This document shows positions 24,710 to 34,062 of a DNA stretch of 64,000 nucleotides, piece by piece. How positions within the stretch are numbered: the first letter of the stretch is position 1; every line of letters starts with the position of its first letter. Source of the stretch: Ruegeria arenilitoris. GTDB lineage: Bacteria > Pseudomonadota > Alphaproteobacteria > Rhodobacterales > Rhodobacteraceae. Position numbers and translations under genes: made by a program. The notes beneath the pieces were generated by a model. It made no database searches. It saw only the letters and a program-made list of their open reading frames with translations, and was not told where the DNA came from. The stretch is from NCBI RefSeq assembly GCF_013030985.1, contig NZ_WPYP01000003.1:62001-126000 (forward strand), written 5' to 3'.

Positions 24710-26341
24710 ATGTCAGAAACACTGGACCTGCATAAGTTTGAAAATCTGAGTCCTTTCCAGATCAAAGACGAACTCATCAAGTTGGCCGAGAAAGAGTCGC
24801 GCCAGATGGCCTTGCCCTATCTGAATGCAGGACGAGGCAATCCCAACTGGATCGCCACCAAGGCCCGCGAAGCGTTTTTCCTGCTGGGTCAGTTCGCAAT
24901 GACCGAAGCTCAGCGTCACCGCAATGAGCCGCAGGTTGGGTTGGCCGGGATGCCGCAAGGGCCGGGCTGCTATGATCGGCTCAAGGCGTATTGTGCGGAC
25001 TCAGTTGCCAAGAACGGTCCTCCGGGCGCGGATACTCTGGCCGCCGTAGTGGACTTTGCGATTGAGAAATTCGGCTTCACGCCTGACGATTTCGTGCTGG
25101 AACTGACCGACGGCGTCGTTGGCGACCATTATCCGATGCCGGACCGGTGCATGAAGTACAATGAGGCGATCGTCCATGAATACGTGATGTGGGCGATGTG
25201 TGCGGGGCATCGGCCTGACGCAAAGTTCGACATCTACGCGGTCGAAGGTGGCACCGCCGCGATGTGCTATATCTTCAAGGCGCTCAAGAACCAGCGACTG
25301 CTGAATTCGGGTGACACCATCGCTCTGGGCACGCCGATCTTCACGCCATACCTGGAAATACCGGTGCTCGAAGATTACGGGCTGAACGTCGTGGATGTGT
25401 CCTCGGAAGAGGAAAATCATTTCCAGCTCACCGATGACGATCTGGAACAGTTGGCCGATCCGAAGGTCAAAGCGCTGTTCCTGGTCAATCCGGGCAACCC
25501 GTCCTCGGTTGCAATCAGCCCCGAGGTGATGGCCCGGCTGGTCGAGTTCGTCAAAACCCGCCGTCCGGACCTGATCATCCTGACCGACGACGTCTATGGC
25601 ACGTTCATTCCGAACTTTCAGTCTGTGATGGGGCACCTGCCCGAGAATACAATCGGGGTCTATTCCTATTCCAAGTATTTCGGCTGCACCGGCTGGCGGC
25701 TGGGCGCTATTCTGGTGGCCGAGAACAACATCTTTGACAAGATGATCGCCGAGGCCCCGGCAGAGACCAAAGCCGTTGTGAATGCGCGGTACGAGACTCT
25801 GACCCCGGACCCGAACTCGTTTAAGTTCATCGACCGGATTGTTGCCGACAGCCGCGACGTGGCGCTGAACCACACGGCAGGACTGTCGCTGCCGCAGCAG
25901 GTGATGATGACGCTATTTTCGTTGGTCGAGTTGATGGACGAGGACAAGGCCTATCAGAAGTTCTGCTGGGGCATCCTGAAGCACCGCTTTGATGAATTGG
26001 TCGATGGGATGGGTATCGAAGTCCCCGACAACCCGCTGTTTGACCGGTATTACGGCATCATCGATTTCGAATTCTGGCTGCGCAAATACGTCGGCGAAGA
26101 GGTGGTCGAGTGGATCAAGGAGAATGTCCACCCGTTGGATATTTCCTTCAAGCTGGCGCAGGACCACGGGATCGTGCTGTTGAACGGGTCGGGTTTTGAT
26201 GCCCCGAACTGGTCGGCGCGAGTGTCCTTCGCCAATCTGGATGACAGCGCCTATCGTCAGATCGGCCGGGCGGTGCGAGCGGTAGCCATAGGATATGTGC
26301 AGGCCTATCGTGCCTCGAAAGGGTTGCCGCTGCACGGCTGA
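24710..26341 (+). CDS. asdA: Bifunctional aspartate aminotransferase / aspartate 4-decarboxylase
   Basis: A 543-residue PLP enzyme that decarboxylates L-aspartate to L-alanine and CO2. The length and motifs match aspartate 4-decarboxylase (AsdA/AspD) and not ordinary 400-residue aminotransferases: LNAGRGNPNW near the start, the PLP Lys in YSYSKYFGCTGWRLG, FLVNPGNPSS, and the C-terminal VSFANLDD. The next gene encodes an AspT aspartate:alanine antiporter. In known AspD-AspT systems, electrogenic exchange of aspartate for alanine plus cytoplasmic proton consumption generates a proton-motive force. The ribosome site lies in an inverted repeat. Confidence 0.93.
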   Translation: MSETLDLHKFENLSPFQIKDELIKLAEKESRQMALPYLNAGRGNPNWIATKAREAFFLLGQFAMTEAQRHRNEPQVGLAGMPQGPGCYDRLKAYCADSVAKNGPPGADTLAAVVDFAIEKFGFTPDDFVLELTDGVVGDHYPMPDRCMKYNEAIVHEYVMWAMCAGHRPDAKFDIYAVEGGTAAMCYIFKALKNQRLLNSGDTIALGTPIFTPYLEIPVLEDYGLNVVDVSSEEENHFQLTDDDLEQLADPKVKALFLVNPGNPSSVAISPEVMARLVEFVKTRRPDLIILTDDVYGTFIPNFQSVMGHLPENTIGVYSYSKYFGCTGWRLGAILVAENNIFDKMIAEAPAETKAVVNARYETLTPDPNSFKFIDRIVADSRDVALNHTAGLSLPQQVMMTLFSLVELMDEDKAYQKFCWGILKHRFDELVDGMGIEVPDNPLFDRYYGIIDFEFWLRKYVGEEVVEWIKENVHPLDISFKLAQDHGIVLLNGSGFDAPNWSARVSFANLDDSAYRQIGRAVRAVAIGYVQAYRASKGLPLHG

Positions 26342-26367
26342 GACGGAACTGCAGAGAGGCTGCTGCT

Positions 26368-28041
26368 TTGGAACTGATCGGGTCGATCTTTGGTCATCAT
26401 CCAGCCCTTGCCTTGTTCTGCAGCCTCGCCCTTGGCTATGCGCTAGGTAAAATCACTATCGGTTCATTTTCGGTTGGATCGGTGGCGGGTTGTTTGCTGG
26501 CTGGTGTGCTGGTCGGCCAGACCGGGGTGGTGGTGTCGGATGACCTGAAACAGGCTTTCTTTCTGCTGTTCCTGTTTTCCATCGGCTACCGAACCGGGCC
26601 GCAGTTCTTTCGATCCCTGAATCTGCACGCTTTGCCGCAGATTGCCGTCACCGTGCTGCTGTGTGTTGTGGCGCTGGTTGTTGCTGCGCTTTTGGCCCCG
26701 CTGATGGGGCTGTCGGTGGGGATTGCAGCAGGCCTTTTGGCGGGAGGTGTGACCGAAAGCGCAACGCTGGGCGTGGCTATTGATGCCTTTGCCAAAACCG
26801 GGGCAGACGAAGCCGCACAGCAGATTTTCGATGGTGAGATCGCCACCGGTTTCGCCGTGGCCTATTTCGTCGGCGTGATCGCCACGATCTTTTTCCACAC
26901 TCAACTGGCGCCCCGGTTCTATGGCCGTTCGCTGCAAGAGGCCTGCGCGGAACATGAGGCCGAGCTAGACAACAACGGCGCCCCGATGGTGTCGGAACAT
27001 CGCGACTTCGAGGCCCGCGCCTATCGCATCAATCCCGAATTTGCGGGTCACAGAATTTCCGAGCTTGAGGCCCGCGTTCCCGATCATGTACGCGCCTTTT
27101 TCGATCGGGTGAGGCGCGGGAACAAGATCCTGCCGACCTCGCGCGATATGGTGCTGCAACAGGGCGACATCGCTGCCATCGCAGGCGTGCGGTCCTATCT
27201 GATCGACCACACGGCCATGCTGGGGGAAGAGGTCGAAGACCCCGAACTTCTGGACCTGCCGGTTCAGACCAACGATATCGTCGTGACCAATAAAGAGGTG
27301 GTCAACCAAACGCTGGCCGAACTGTCGGCGCGCCCCGAAGCACGCACAATCTATTTGCGCGGCATCATGCGCAGCGGTGAGCGGCTGCCGGTCTTTCGTG
27401 GCGTGACCCTGCACAAGGGCGATGTTCTGACCGTATCGGGCACCCGCGGCCATATAGAAGATGCCGCCAAGCGGCTGGGCTATCTGGATCGCGAGACCAA
27501 CAAGACCGACATGGTCTTTGTGGCCTTTTTCATCCTGCTGGGTGGGCTGATCGGCATCCCGGCGCTGAAATATGGCGCGATTGAACTGGGTTTGGGCACC
27601 TCGGTCGGGGTGCTGCTGGGCGGACTGGTGGCGGGGTGGCTGCGCTCGGTCCATCGGACGTTTGGCTTTGTGCCCGAGGCAACGCTGTGGATCTTCGACT
27701 CGCTGGGGTTGTGCGTGTTCGTGGCCTGCGTGGGCATCACCTCGGGACCCAGCTTTGTGACAGGGGTGATGGAAAGCGGGCCGTCGCTGATCTTTGGCTC
27801 GGTTGCCATCGTGTTGCTGGCCCACGGGACTGCGGTTTTCGTCGGCCGCAAGGTCTTTGGCATAAACGAAGGCGTTCTGGCTGGCACGTGCTGCGGGGCA
27901 GGGACGTCGGCACCCGGTCTGGCCGCGGTGCAGGAGGCCGCACAGAGCCAGGTTCCGACGCTGGGTTACGGCCTCGGCTATGCTGTGGGAAATGTGCTGT
28001 TGGCCTTGTGGGGCTCGGTCATCGTGATCCTGCTGATGTAA
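26368..28041 (+). CDS. aspT: Aspartate:alanine antiporter family transporter (AspT)
   Basis: A 557-residue transporter with two blocks of membrane segments (about 1-170 and 375-557) flanking two cytosolic TrkA-C/RCK-C domains (about 205-370), the layout of AspT. The start is TTG at 26368 with AGAGAGG before it. AGGVTESATLGVA and the late Gly-rich segment ATCCGAGTSAPGLAAVQ-like region (GTCCGAGTSAPG) are typical of the AAE family. It lies 26 bp behind the decarboxylase gene, so the two should be co-expressed for aspartate uptake and alanine export. It converges with a second family member with a gap of one base. Confidence 0.9.
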   Translation: MELIGSIFGHHPALALFCSLALGYALGKITIGSFSVGSVAGCLLAGVLVGQTGVVVSDDLKQAFFLLFLFSIGYRTGPQFFRSLNLHALPQIAVTVLLCVVALVVAALLAPLMGLSVGIAAGLLAGGVTESATLGVAIDAFAKTGADEAAQQIFDGEIATGFAVAYFVGVIATIFFHTQLAPRFYGRSLQEACAEHEAELDNNGAPMVSEHRDFEARAYRINPEFAGHRISELEARVPDHVRAFFDRVRRGNKILPTSRDMVLQQGDIAAIAGVRSYLIDHTAMLGEEVEDPELLDLPVQTNDIVVTNKEVVNQTLAELSARPEARTIYLRGIMRSGERLPVFRGVTLHKGDVLTVSGTRGHIEDAAKRLGYLDRETNKTDMVFVAFFILLGGLIGIPALKYGAIELGLGTSVGVLLGGLVAGWLRSVHRTFGFVPEATLWIFDSLGLCVFVACVGITSGPSFVTGVMESGPSLIFGSVAIVLLAHGTAVFVGRKVFGINEGVLAGTCCGAGTSAPGLAAVQEAAQSQVPTLGYGLGYAVGNVLLALWGSVIVILLM

Positions 28042-28042
28042 C

Positions 28043-29743
28043 CTAGGGCACGAAGGCGACCACCAACGGCCCCCACAAGGTCAGGAAGATGTTCGCCACC
28101 GCATAGGTCATGGTGAAGGCCGGTGTCGGGGTCGCGTTCCCGGTCTTTTCCAACAGCGTCGCAAAGCCCGGATTGCCCGAGCGTGACCCGGTGACAACCG
28201 CGCAGGCCTCGACCGGGTTTTTGATGCGCAGGACGAAATAGTTGATCGGGAACTGAACGATCATCGGCATCAGCGTAACGACCACGCCCAGCAGCAACAG
28301 TATAATGCCGTATTGCTGTATCGCCTCGAGCGCGGGCTTGCCCGCATTCAGGCCAACGACCCCGACGAACACCGCAAGGCCAAAGCTTTGCAGGAAATTC
28401 GCAGCACCCCGGTTGATGCCGCCGATCTTGGGCCGCCGGATGCGCAGGTACCCGATGATCAGCCCGGTCACGAGGCACCCAAGGCCGGACCCCAGCGCCA
28501 CTTTGGTGCCCGCGATGACAAAGCTGATCTCCCCGATCAGGTAACCAACCGCCACGCCGATCCCCAGTGCGATGAAGTTCGTGACCGAGGCCGAGGGCGG
28601 CACATAACCCGCCACTTTCGACACCCGGTTCAGATCGTCCTTGTGGCCGACGATTGAAACCTCGTCGCCCGCGTGGATTTCGGTGTTGTGCAGGACAGGC
28701 ACGTCATGCCCCATGCGCGTGATCTTCGAGATATGGACGCCGCGCCGCTGATCCGCTGTCAGTGCCTCGCGCAGTTCTGAAAGGGTCTTGCCCGCCAGCT
28801 TGCGGTTGGTGATGACGACGTTGCGGCGTTCTTCCACAACGGTCAGTTCGGGCGGGTATTCTCCGATCTCACCGCTTGCGGTGCCCTCGAACTGTGTCAG
28901 GGTTGCAACCAGCGCCGACACGACGATTACGTCACCCGCACTGACGACCGTCTCGGGTGTCGGATCGACCGGGGCGCCGTCCTGTAGCAGCTTCTCGACG
29001 ATCAGGTCGCCGTCATATCCGCCTTCGATGGCTTTCACCGTCTGGCCCGCGATGGCGGCGTCGTCATTTACCTGATAGGCGCGCGCATCAAAACGGTTCA
29101 TCGGAAGGAACTCGCCTTCCTCCAGCTTGCGGCCGCCACCGCTGAGCTTCTGGGCCAGTTTTATCGCCTCTTGCCGCAGGTCGACGCGCATGATGATCGG
29201 GATGACGCTGACGGCCAGGATCGGACCGATCGAGCCAAAGATATAGGTGACCGAATACCCCACCGCGATGTTGGTCTTAAGCTTTTCCGCCTCATCCGCG
29301 GCCAGCCCCAGAAGGTCGATGGCGTTGCCTGCGGTGCCGATTATGGCTGATTGCGTTAGTCCACCTGCGGCCAGTCCGGCCGCCAGCCCCTTGTCCAGCC
29401 CGGCCAATCGAGCGACGACGATGACAAAGAACAGCCCCCAAAGGGTCATCATGAATGCGGCCAGCAGCTTGGTCAGGGCGGTTCGGTTCAAGGCCGCAAA
29501 GAACTGCGGCCCGCCATTATAGCCGACCATGAAGATGAACAGCGAGAAAAAGACGTTCTGAACATCGGTGCTCAGGTTGATGCCGCCGATCTGACCCACG
29601 AAGACCGCCACCAGCAGGGTTCCGGCGATGCCGCCCAGTTCGAATTTTCCGACCCGGAACTTGCCGAAGCCATAACCCAGGCCCAGACAAAGAAACAACG
29701 CCATGATTGGAAAGGCGCGAAGCTGTTCTGTGATCAATTCCAT
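28043..29743 (-). CDS. Second AspT-family transporter
   Basis: A 566-residue paralogue of the preceding antiporter with the same plan: N-terminal membrane block, two TrkA-C-like domains around residues 210-370 and a C-terminal membrane block. The ATG at 29743 is chosen because GGAG precedes it by 9 bases; the frame extends seven codons further up. Conserved elements include AGGLTQSAIIGTAGNA and VVTGSRSGNPGFATL, the latter differing from the GTCCGAGTSAPG of its neighbour, so substrate preference may differ. It is convergent with the first aspT, not in its operon, and has its own promoter region at 29765-30036. Confidence 0.88.
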   Translation of the reverse strand: MELITEQLRAFPIMALFLCLGLGYGFGKFRVGKFELGGIAGTLLVAVFVGQIGGINLSTDVQNVFFSLFIFMVGYNGGPQFFAALNRTALTKLLAAFMMTLWGLFFVIVVARLAGLDKGLAAGLAAGGLTQSAIIGTAGNAIDLLGLAADEAEKLKTNIAVGYSVTYIFGSIGPILAVSVIPIIMRVDLRQEAIKLAQKLSGGGRKLEEGEFLPMNRFDARAYQVNDDAAIAGQTVKAIEGGYDGDLIVEKLLQDGAPVDPTPETVVSAGDVIVVSALVATLTQFEGTASGEIGEYPPELTVVEERRNVVITNRKLAGKTLSELREALTADQRRGVHISKITRMGHDVPVLHNTEIHAGDEVSIVGHKDDLNRVSKVAGYVPPSASVTNFIALGIGVAVGYLIGEISFVIAGTKVALGSGLGCLVTGLIIGYLRIRRPKIGGINRGAANFLQSFGLAVFVGVVGLNAGKPALEAIQQYGIILLLLGVVVTLMPMIVQFPINYFVLRIKNPVEACAVVTGSRSGNPGFATLLEKTGNATPTPAFTMTYAVANIFLTLWGPLVVAFVP

Positions 29744-30039
29744 CTCAAAATCTCCAGGTTGCAAGTCTGGTCTTAACGCCGCCTCGAAAGACGTCTCAGT
29801 ACGCTGATAAACCTTGGAAATTCAGATTACCTGTATCGCGCTGCGCTCAGGTAAACATCGACTTTGTGTTCTGTCAAATTATCCCCTTGAGAACCAGCGC
29901 GGGAGAGCACAGCTGGGACCCACGCAATACATCCCGGCCCTGCGTCAATGCCCGCTTGTAAACTCTGTGGATATGGGGTTGGGTCGACTGATCCTATGAA
30001 TGAGGCCCCGTCCATGGCGGCCATTTCGGTGAAGGTGTG

Positions 30040-30462
30040 ATGGCATCAGCAATGCCGGTTTTGATTTCGGGTGCCCGTGCGCCGGTTGCGCTGCATCTGG
30101 CGCGATTGCTTGTTCAGGCTGGCCACCCGGTGACCCTGGTTGATCACCTGAAATACCCGGTTGCTGCCGCCAGCCGGTTGGATCTCGGGTATCACTGCAT
30201 TCCCACCTTCGCGGCCGAGCCCCAAGCTGCCCGTGCGGCGCTGTCAGAGATCATTGCGTCCAAAGACATCGAACTCGTCATTCCCACCTGCGAGGAAGCG
30301 TTGCATCTGGGCGCGATGTGGGCGCAGAACCGCATGGAGGCCGAGCTGTTCGCGCCAGAATTCGCCTTGCTGAAACGGGTTCACAACAAATTTGCCTTCA
30401 TACAATTGTGCAGGGAAATTGGCCTCGACACCCCTGAAACTCACCTTTTGACCAGCCAAGGG
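30040..30462 (+). pseudogene. ATP-grasp protein, N-terminal fragment, fused to a transposase remnant
   Basis: GAAGG precedes the ATG. About 141 residues read as the N-terminal domain of an ATP-grasp ligase (biotin-carboxylase-like): PVLISGARAPVALHLARLL, then VIPTCEEALHLGAMW and LKRVHNKFAFIQLCREIGL. Near 30463 the sequence passes without a frame break into the C-terminal third of an IS5-type transposase. The ATP-grasp catalytic domain is gone and no continuation is found after the IS end at 30825, so function as a ligase is lost. Confidence 0.8.
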
Positions 30463-30825
30463 CGGCCGCTCAGCCTTTTTGTCACTGCGGGGCAAGTGAG
30501 CGATTACATTGGTGCTCGGGCTCTGCTCAGCAGTATTCCAAATGTGGACTGGCTGCTCGGGGATCGTAGCTATGATGCCGACTGGTTCCGAGATGCGTTG
30601 AAAGACAAAGGGATACGCGCCTGTATACCTAGTCGAAAGCAACGCAAGACTGCCGTGAAGTACGACAAGCGCCGCTACAAACGACGCAACCGCATAGAGA
30701 TTATGTTTGGCAGGCTCAAGGATTGGAGACGCGTGGCCACACGTTTTGATCGCTGTCCCAAGGTCTTCCTCTACGCAATCGCCCTCGCAGCAACCGTCAC
30801 CTATTGGTTATGAATCCTGACCCTA
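30463..30825 (+). mobile_element. IS5-family (IS427-like) remnant, 3' part only
   Basis: Encodes the C-terminal 116 residues of an IS5/IS427-type DDE transposase: GRPLSLFVTAGQ, LLGDRSYDADWFRDAL, then [14 protein letters not shown] with the catalytic Glu and [17 protein letters not shown]. It ends at the element's terminal sequence GAATCCTGACCCTA (30812-30825). The 5' half of the element is absent. A second remnant with the same end lies at 60261-60470 on the other strand. Confidence 0.88.
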
Positions 30826-30912
30826 GTATACCAAGGCAATTAGTCTCTGCATTCAGTCAGACGTCAAAAACTCGTAAATTCCTTGCGAGAATGCGTATGT
30901 CTTAGTTGCCTG

Positions 30913-31941
30913 TTAAGTCGATGCAAGACTTGTTGTTTCTCTAACGACGCGCTCCAACTCGCAGCAGATTCTAAAGGGTACCGGGTCGTCTGATGTAATG
31001 TAGTTTGTAAACCGCTCGCCAGCGAGCTTCCCGATGGTTTCTGCAGGAATACGGATGGTGGTAAGCCCCGGTTCAACGTCTGCGGAACCTTTAAAATCAC
31101 CGATACCGATGATCGACAAGTCATCAGGAACCCTCAAACCAAGGCTCTGGGCTGCAAACAATGCACCCTGCGCAATGACGTCATTTCCACAAAGCAGAGC
31201 GGTCGGGCGAGAGCGTTCAGTCAATAGGGAAATGGCAGCTTGCTTGGCTTGAGACACACTATACGGGGTTTCCGACTCATGCTCACTCGGAACGGAAATG
31301 CCAATTTCGTTAAGTGCATCATGTACGGCAGAAAGCCGATTTTGCGCGCGGTCATTGCCAGTGGTATTTGGGAAAATCAGCCCAATGTCGCGGTGCCCCA
31401 ATGCCAGCAGATGTTCTGTCGCAAGACGCCCGGCCAACCGATTGTCAGCCCCAACGCATGGAAGTGCAGAATCCTCCGAGTAATTCCAAATTGCCAGCGC
31501 CGGTATTTTCTGCTGCTCGATCAGTCGGGCGGTAGCGTTGGAATGCTCCAATCCGACCAGCGCCACTCCGTCCACACGATGCTCCAGCAGCTTTCGAACC
31601 ATCGCGTATTCCCGGTCAAGGTCATACCCATGCGATGCCAGCAAAAGACTGAACCCTGCTTTACCGATTGAATCCGAAAAGGCTTGTATCACTTCGGCAA
31701 AAATGGCGTGGTTGATTGTGGGCACAACTAAACCGATGGTGCCTGATCGTTTGCCATGCATCGTCTGTGCTGCCCGGTTGCGAATGTACCCCAATTTCTG
31801 AATTGCCCTGTTGATCTTTTTGCGAGTCGCAGGATTCACCAGATCCGGGTGATTGAATGTGCGGGAAACTGTGGATGGTGACACTTTTGCAGCCTTTGCG
31901 ACCGCCACAATATCCACCTTACCCTTTTGAAAACTGGCCAT
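30913..31941 (-). CDS. LacI-family transcriptional regulator
   Basis: A 342-residue repressor. The N-terminal helix-turn-helix is VDIVAVAKAAKVSPSTVSRTFN with the hinge region following (residues 8-60), then a periplasmic-binding-protein-like sensor domain with GTIGLVVPTINHAIF and RPTALLCGNDVIAQGAL. It is divergent from the TctA gene across a 113-bp gap with an inverted repeat, so it most likely controls the TctABC-SauST operon. SauR of Cupriavidus belongs to another type as far as I recall, so this would be a different regulatory solution. Confidence 0.9.
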   Translation of the reverse strand: MASFQKGKVDIVAVAKAAKVSPSTVSRTFNHPDLVNPATRKKINRAIQKLGYIRNRAAQTMHGKRSGTIGLVVPTINHAIFAEVIQAFSDSIGKAGFSLLLASHGYDLDREYAMVRKLLEHRVDGVALVGLEHSNATARLIEQQKIPALAIWNYSEDSALPCVGADNRLAGRLATEHLLALGHRDIGLIFPNTTGNDRAQNRLSAVHDALNEIGISVPSEHESETPYSVSQAKQAAISLLTERSRPTALLCGNDVIAQGALFAAQSLGLRVPDDLSIIGIGDFKGSADVEPGLTTIRIPAETIGKLAGERFTNYITSDDPVPFRICCELERVVRETTSLAST

Positions 31942-31966
31942 AATATTCTCCCGTTCGGTCGAATTT

Positions 31967-31994
31967 ATGAAAACATTTGCAATACTATTTTCAT
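31967..31994. promoter_or_regulatory. Inverted repeat between lacI-type and tctA genes
   Basis: ATGAAAA (31967-31973) and TTTTCAT (31988-31994) are perfect complements around a core that includes TTTGCAA. It lies in the only intergenic space between the divergent genes, 26 bp upstream of the regulator start, as expected for an autoregulatory LacI-family site. Binding is inferred. Confidence 0.5.
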
Positions 31995-32054
31995 CGCCTA
32001 CCCTGATTTGTCAACAAAAGTAAAAGTGTGAACCGACGGGTTGGGAGGCCCTGA

Positions 32055-33566
32055 ATGGAATTCATTTATTACTTCGGAGATGTGTTCACGCCGCTGTCGT
32101 TTCTGCTGCTGCTTGGTGGCACGATTGGTGGGTTGATCTTGGGTGCGACGCCAGGGCTTTCGCCCACAATGGCCGTTGCCCTTCTGATACCGTTTACTTT
32201 CCAACTGGAAGCGGCTCAGGGGTTGATCTTGCTGGGCGCAGCCTACACCTCGACCGTGGCCGGCGGTGCCGTCAGTGCTATTCTGCTCAAGATCCCCGGT
32301 GCGCCAGCCAATATCGCTACGACGTTGGACGGGCACACTATGGCCAAACAAGGTCAAGGTGCGCGAGCATTGCAGCTGTCCTTTTTGGCTTCTGCCGTTG
32401 GTGGCATCTTTGGCGTGCTGCTGTTGATCTTTCTGACTCCGGTTCTGGCCAAATGGGCGCTGGCATTTGGCCCCTCGCATTTATTCTGGCTTGCCATCCT
32501 AGGGGTGACTGTAATCGGAACGCTGGATTCCGCCTCGGTCGTCAAGGGGCTACTTTCTGGGTGTATCGGGTTGTGGCTGGCCACCATCGGATTCGACGAC
32601 ATCATGGGTGCGCAGCGGTTCATTTTTCATCCTGCACTTGGTGGAGGAATCAATATCATCGCCGCCCTGATCGGATTGTTCGCAATTCCCCAGGTGCTGA
32701 CAATGTTTGCCAAGGGCCGCCAAACGGAGGGTGCTGAAGTGATCGAAGTTCAGCGCCATTCGATCCTTGCAGCCTTTCGGGAACTGTTTAGCCGAACCCG
32801 GGCGTTGAGCATTGGTACGATGACCGGTTCGATCATCGGCCTGATCCCGGGTGTGGGTGGGCAGATCGCCGGGCTGGTCGCCTATGATCAAACCAAGAAG
32901 TTTTCATCCGAAAAAGAAAAGTTCGGTACTGGTCATTCCGAAGGCGTTATCGCCGCGGAATCCGCCAATAACGCTATGGTCGGCCCATCATTGGTGCCGT
33001 TGCTGACGCTTTCAATCCCGGGCAGCCCAACAGCCGCCGTTCTGTTGGGAGGATTGCTGATCCATGGGATCTTCCCGGGCTCTGACCTGTTCGATAACCA
33101 TCCCGATGTAGCCTGGACTTTCATCAATTCCATGCTGATCGGCCAAGTTTTGATGTGCATCTTCGGCCTTTACGTAGCTGGACTTGCAGCGCGCGTCGCG
33201 CAGGTGCCGCAATCGGTGATGGCCGCAATCGTTTTGGCCTTGTCGGTCTTCGGTGCCTATTCGGTGCAGGGCTCGATGGGTGATGTCTATGTCATGGCAT
33301 GCCTTGGTATTGGCATGTTCTTTCTGGAACGTTTTGGCTTTTCTGCTGCGCCGCTGGTTCTGGGTCTTATCCTTGGACCGATTGCCGAGGCGAACTTTAT
33401 CCAAGGCGGCATGATCGCCGACGCCACCGTCGGCAAAGCGTCGTACTTTCTGACCGGCGGATTGAACTTGCTGTTGATCGCCGTTGTGCTGGCCTCGATC
33501 GCATACTCGGTCTGGATGGAACTGCGTAACCGTCGCTACACCACCAAAGAGGAGGCGCAGGCATGA
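32055..33566 (+). CDS. Tripartite tricarboxylate transporter large permease (TctA family)
   Basis: A 503-residue permease with about twelve membrane segments. The TctA family signature GATPGLSPTMAVALLIPFTF occurs near residues 33-52, and the repeated motif IGLIPGVGGQIAGLVAYDQ near 256-276. It is the large membrane subunit of a TTT system that imports carboxylates with a periplasmic binding protein. The stop overlaps the tctB start (ATGA). In this operon the imported compound is probably sulfoacetate, judging from SauST downstream. Confidence 0.92.
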   Translation: MEFIYYFGDVFTPLSFLLLLGGTIGGLILGATPGLSPTMAVALLIPFTFQLEAAQGLILLGAAYTSTVAGGAVSAILLKIPGAPANIATTLDGHTMAKQGQGARALQLSFLASAVGGIFGVLLLIFLTPVLAKWALAFGPSHLFWLAILGVTVIGTLDSASVVKGLLSGCIGLWLATIGFDDIMGAQRFIFHPALGGGINIIAALIGLFAIPQVLTMFAKGRQTEGAEVIEVQRHSILAAFRELFSRTRALSIGTMTGSIIGLIPGVGGQIAGLVAYDQTKKFSSEKEKFGTGHSEGVIAAESANNAMVGPSLVPLLTLSIPGSPTAAVLLGGLLIHGIFPGSDLFDNHPDVAWTFINSMLIGQVLMCIFGLYVAGLAARVAQVPQSVMAAIVLALSVFGAYSVQGSMGDVYVMACLGIGMFFLERFGFSAAPLVLGLILGPIAEANFIQGGMIADATVGKASYFLTGGLNLLLIAVVLASIAYSVWMELRNRRYTTKEEAQA

Positions 33567-34018
33567 ACCGCTCGCAGCACATTTTCGGGTCGGGTCTGGT
33601 TTTTGCGGTTGGTCTCTGGGTGACATGGGTCAGTTATACCCAGCAACCGGCCGAGGCGTTCCTGTTCCCACGTCTTATCGCATCCGTGTTCGTGGTTCTG
33701 GCCGGCTGGACATTCGGCAAAGCGGTGATGGGATTGTCCAAGGTCGGAAACGGCGTGACACGCACGATGTTCATAAACATGCTGCCCGGTCTGATCATCA
33801 CATTGATCTATGTTTTCTGGGCGGCCAAGTCGCTGGGTTTCTACACCGCAACATCCATCGCCTTTTTCATCCTGCTGTCGATCTACGATCCTGCACCGCA
33901 CAGCGAGGCCAAAAGCTGGATCAAACGCGTGATCATCACGGTGGTCTTTGTGGCGGTGATGTACGGACTCTTTGCCATGCTGCTGAACGTCTACACGCCA
34001 AAAGAATTTCTGTTCTGA
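33563..34018 (+). CDS. Tripartite tricarboxylate transporter small permease (TctB family)
   Basis: A 151-residue protein with four hydrophobic segments (around 10-28, 38-58, 75-95 and 120-145), typical of TctB subunits. It overlaps tctA by 4 bp. TctB proteins are poorly conserved in sequence, so identity rests on length, topology and its place between tctA and tctC. Confidence 0.85.
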   Translation: MNRSQHIFGSGLVFAVGLWVTWVSYTQQPAEAFLFPRLIASVFVVLAGWTFGKAVMGLSKVGNGVTRTMFINMLPGLIITLIYVFWAAKSLGFYTATSIAFFILLSIYDPAPHSEAKSWIKRVIITVVFVAVMYGLFAMLLNVYTPKEFLF

Positions 34019-34062
34019 CCACACGAGCGACGTGGCTGAACCTAATCTGGGAGGAAACGCAA

